From positions 62,001-126,000 of the forward strand of contig CAWDDF010000010.1 in assembly GCA_963801035.1 (NCBI GenBank): 64,000 nt of DNA, in the 5' to 3' direction. Positions 61,817-64,000 of the stretch are shown in pieces. Under the pieces are notes generated by a model. That model was not told the origin of the DNA and searched no databases. It saw nothing but the letters and a program-made list of their open reading frames with translations. The stretch's first letter is position 1. Each line of letters starts with the position of its first letter. Position numbers and translations under genes: made by a program. This DNA comes from JACCZX01 sp963801035. Lineage in GTDB: Bacteria; Pseudomonadota; Gammaproteobacteria; Burkholderiales; Burkholderiaceae_F.

Positions 61817-62293
61817 TTATAGCTGCCACGAGCCGATATCGGCGTCCGGCGTGTTCGGCTCGCCGCCGTTCGCACGGTCGCGGCCGAGAGAAAAGACATC
61901 GATCTCTCCGCGCACTCCCGGATTCAGGAATTTGTAGGGCTCCCCCCACGGGTCGGACGGCACGGTCGAGCGCTCGAGATAGCCGCCCTGCTTCCAGTTG
62001 CTCGGCATCGGCTCGGTGGTGGGCCGCGTGAGTAGCGCCTGCAGCCCCTGATCGGTCGTCGGGTAGCGGCCGTTGTCGAGCCTATAAAGCTTTAGCGCCT
62101 GCATGATCGACGCGATGTCCTGCTTGGCAGCGGCGATCTTCGCGTCATCCGTGCGGCCTACAACGCGCGGAACGATCAACGCGGCGAGCACGCCGAGTAT
62201 TGTGATCACCACCATGATCTCGATCAGCGTGAAGCCGCGTAGACGATGCGTGGAAAAATGAAAAGAGGAACGAACGCGGGTCATTGGAGTCAT
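61817..62293 (-). CDS. gspG: Type II secretion major pseudopilin GspG
   Basis: About 158 residues. Prepilin motif LRGFTLIEIMVVITILGVLA; then APRVVGRTDDAKIAAAKQDI, LKLYRLDNGRYPTTDQGLQA, DPWGEPYKFLNPGVRGEIDV: the calcium-binding pseudopilin core. First gene of the operon; ATG at 62293 or 62284. It is divergent from gspC, with the shared promoter region 62294-62485. Confidence 0.92.
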   Translation of the reverse strand: MTPMTRVRSSFHFSTHRLRGFTLIEIMVVITILGVLAALIVPRVVGRTDDAKIAAAKQDIASIMQALKLYRLDNGRYPTTDQGLQALLTRPTTEPMPSNWKQGGYLERSTVPSDPWGEPYKFLNPGVRGEIDVFSLGRDRANGGEPNTPDADIGSWQL

Positions 62294-62485
62294 CAGACCA
62301 TTGGCCAATGCGGTAGAAAACTTGAAGATGAGCGCCGAACGCCTTGAAGTTCCTCGCTTTTCGACGCGGACAACCGAGGGTGCGAGGGATATTATCAACG
62401 CGAATCGGCTGCCCCACCCCCCGGAAAGGGGATGCTTCACGGACTAATACATGGTGAGCTCACGCCGAAGGTTGGAATCGAAATC

Positions 62486-63202
62486 GTGAAAAAGTTTGCT
62501 TTCGCTGCGGTACATCTCGTTTTCTTTGTCGCCCTGATGGCTATCGTCGGCTATTGGGGCATTCGCATTTTCACGCCATCGCCGCTCGCGGCTCCCCCGC
62601 CGTTGCCTCCGCCGCCGTTGCGGGACCCCGATCCGGTCGCGGCCGCGCGCATGTTCGGCAAAGTTGATGTCGTGCAGTCGGTCGCCAGCAACGTACAGGC
62701 AGTTGGAGTATTCGCTGCCGGCAAGGACTCAAGCGCAGTTCTCATTGTGGACGGTAAGCCAGCGCGCGCGTTTGTGATCGGCCAGGAAGTCGCACCTGGA
62801 ATGAAGCTGGTGTCGGTGACTCCCGAACTTGCCATTCTCGAAACAACGGGAGGACGTCAGGAGGTGCGGATGCCGGCGCAACCCATTGCACAGCTCGGCG
62901 GGTTTCCCGCCGCGCCCAATTTTTTTCGCGAAGGCAACACGCTGACAGCACCAAGTAGCGACGGCGCGCCGAATATCCCGCGCCCGGTTCCTATGCAGAC
63001 TCCGCGGGCTGCCGCACCACAGCCCCCTCCGCAGTTTCCAACACAGCAAGTGCCGCCGCAGATGCAGCAGCAAGTACCGCAGCAACCGCAACCCATGCCG
63101 CAGCAGCAGGTGCCACAGCAACAGGTGCCACAGCAGCAGATGCCGCAGCAGCAAATCCCGCAACCGATTATTCCGGGCGGCGTACAGCCGCAGTCGCAGT
63201 AA
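62486..63202 (+). CDS. gspC: Type II secretion protein GspC with Pro/Gln-rich tail
   Basis: About 238 residues from GTG at 62486 (an ATG at 62432 is also in frame). One membrane helix (VHLVFFVALMAIVGYWGIRI), Pro-rich spacer, then the homology region ARMFGKVDVVQSVASNVQAV, LIVDGKPARAFVIGQEVAPG, which binds GspD. There is no PDZ domain; the last ~80 residues are a PQQQ(V/M) repeat. Divergent from the main operon. Confidence 0.85.
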   Translation: MKKFAFAAVHLVFFVALMAIVGYWGIRIFTPSPLAAPPPLPPPPLRDPDPVAAARMFGKVDVVQSVASNVQAVGVFAAGKDSSAVLIVDGKPARAFVIGQEVAPGMKLVSVTPELAILETTGGRQEVRMPAQPIAQLGGFPAAPNFFREGNTLTAPSSDGAPNIPRPVPMQTPRAAAPQPPPQFPTQQVPPQMQQQVPQQPQPMPQQQVPQQQVPQQQMPQQQIPQPIIPGGVQPQSQ

Positions 63203-63226
63203 CGTCCGGTCTAGGCAACGACAACC

Positions 63227-64000
63227 TTACCGGCGTTTGGCGGGTACGTTCTCTCGCCATGCAGACGTTGAATCAAGCGGAAGTACAGGTTGATCCGCGA
63301 TCTCGGCATACAAGGGCGAAAAGTCCGGCGCTGTTGCGTCGAACAGTTGACTAAACGACTCAACGACAAAATAGGCCAACTGGTAATCGTCGATCTTGTA
63401 CGGTGTTCGTAGAACCCGTTTCAAGTCAAACGCAAGACGCAGTGGCCGCGGGCTACTAAGCGCGTAGTGCGTCTCTCCGACTGAAGACAACACACCGGCG
63501 CCGTAAACACGTAATCCGCGATTGGTGGCGATCAGCCCGAATTCGACCGTGTACCAGTACAGCCGGGCAAGGTATTCGAGCGCTTGCAGCCCCTGCGCTT
63601 TCAACCCGCCACGCCCGAAAGCCTGCATGTAATCAGCAAAAACCGGATTGAACAGCAGCGGCACGTGACCATAGAGGTCGTGAAACACATCAGGCTCAAC
63701 GATGTAGTCGAACTCAGCGGGAGATCGCAGCCAGACGGTGACTGGAAAGCGGCGGTGAGCGAGTAACGAAAAAAACGCATGCTCGGGAATCAGTCCCGGT
63801 ACTGCAACGACTTGCCAACCAGTTGCGCGATGCAATGAGTCGCTAATCGATTCGAATCGTGGAATGTGATCGGCCGTACCCAACTCGCCGACGGCTGCAA
63901 TGAACTCCTCACACGCTTGCCCCGGCGCCTGCTTGATCTGGCGCTCGAACAGGCGCGCATACATCGCATGCTCCTCCGGCGTATAGCGCTCCCAGTGCTG
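63227..64000 (-). CDS. phhA: Phenylalanine 4-hydroxylase, 5' end outside the window
   Basis: Iron- and pterin-dependent monooxygenase converting L-Phe to L-Tyr. Iron ligands lie in VFHDLYGHVPLL (two His) and YTVEFGL (Glu); other signatures AVPGLIPEHAFFSLLAHRRF, VYGAGVLSSVGETHYALSSP and YKIDDYQLAYFVVESFSQLF. About 258 residues are visible, and the frame is still open at 64000 (upstream residues QHWERYTPEEHAMYARLF), so the N-terminus lies beyond. It stands alone, convergent with gspC. Confidence 0.95.
   Translation of the reverse strand, partial: QHWERYTPEEHAMYARLFERQIKQAPGQACEEFIAAVGELGTADHIPRFESISDSLHRATGWQVVAVPGLIPEHAFFSLLAHRRFPVTVWLRSPAEFDYIVEPDVFHDLYGHVPLLFNPVFADYMQAFGRGGLKAQGLQALEYLARLYWYTVEFGLIATNRGLRVYGAGVLSSVGETHYALSSPRPLRLAFDLKRVLRTPYKIDDYQLAYFVVESFSQLFDATAPDFSPLYAEIADQPVLPLDSTSAWRENVPAKRR

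Overview
The window is GC-rich proteobacterial chromosome. Bug/TctC-type and TRAP uptake genes, a complete general secretory (T2SS) cluster, a fused indolepyruvate:ferredoxin oxidoreductase, Ser/Thr kinases with C-terminal repeats, and a DUF1800/DUF1501 pair together suggest a free-living, metabolically versatile beta- or gammaproteobacterium (Burkholderiales-like is my best guess, not proven). No rRNA, tRNA, CRISPR array or phage was seen.

Layout: 1-2.3 kb, the end of a TonB-dependent receptor. 2.35-8.3 kb, two tandem, paralogous, multiply frameshifted Ser/Thr kinase genes. 8.5-12.1 kb, fused indolepyruvate oxidoreductase. 12.4-16.0 kb, a small membrane protein and the DUF1501/DUF1800 pair. 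16.2-18.3 kb, an M3 peptidase. 18.3-44.3 kb, a large sugar-acid/hydroxy-acid catabolic region. It holds an aminotransferase, an Ldh-type oxidoreductase, two SDRs, an IlvD/Edd dehydratase, two 2-hydroxyacid dehydrogenases, a CUT1 ABC transporter, garD, a TctC receptor, gudD, an FAH-family hydrolase, a FadR/GntR regulator, a TRAP transporter and a UxaA-type dehydratase. A near-identical 21-bp operator lies in front of both SDR/dehydratase and SDR/regulator divergent pairs, which ties the two ends into one regulon. Between 29.4 and 32.05 kb the region is interrupted by a minus-strand integron gene-cassette array (attC sites, no integrase) capped by a near-perfect LexA box.

44.4-49.0 kb encodes a four-GAF hybrid-type sensing module: a histidine kinase, a single-domain receiver, and a receiver-sigma54 activator, with overlapping genes. 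It is followed by three upstream repeats and a -24/-12 promoter in front of small exported proteins and a Spy-like protein. 50.7-63.2 kb is the T2SS (gspG-H-I-J-K-L-M-N-D-E-F on the minus strand, gspC divergent). Its secretin gene carries a long Pro/Ala linker and a C-terminal SPOR-like domain, which I consider the most unusual architecture here. The window ends in phenylalanine 4-hydroxylase.

Many genes contain single-base frame disruptions, mostly consistent with one extra base. They are dense at 2.4-8.2 kb and 22.3-28.6 kb and sparse elsewhere. Consensus (assembly) errors are the likeliest explanation, so gene calls are given for the reconstructed reading frame.
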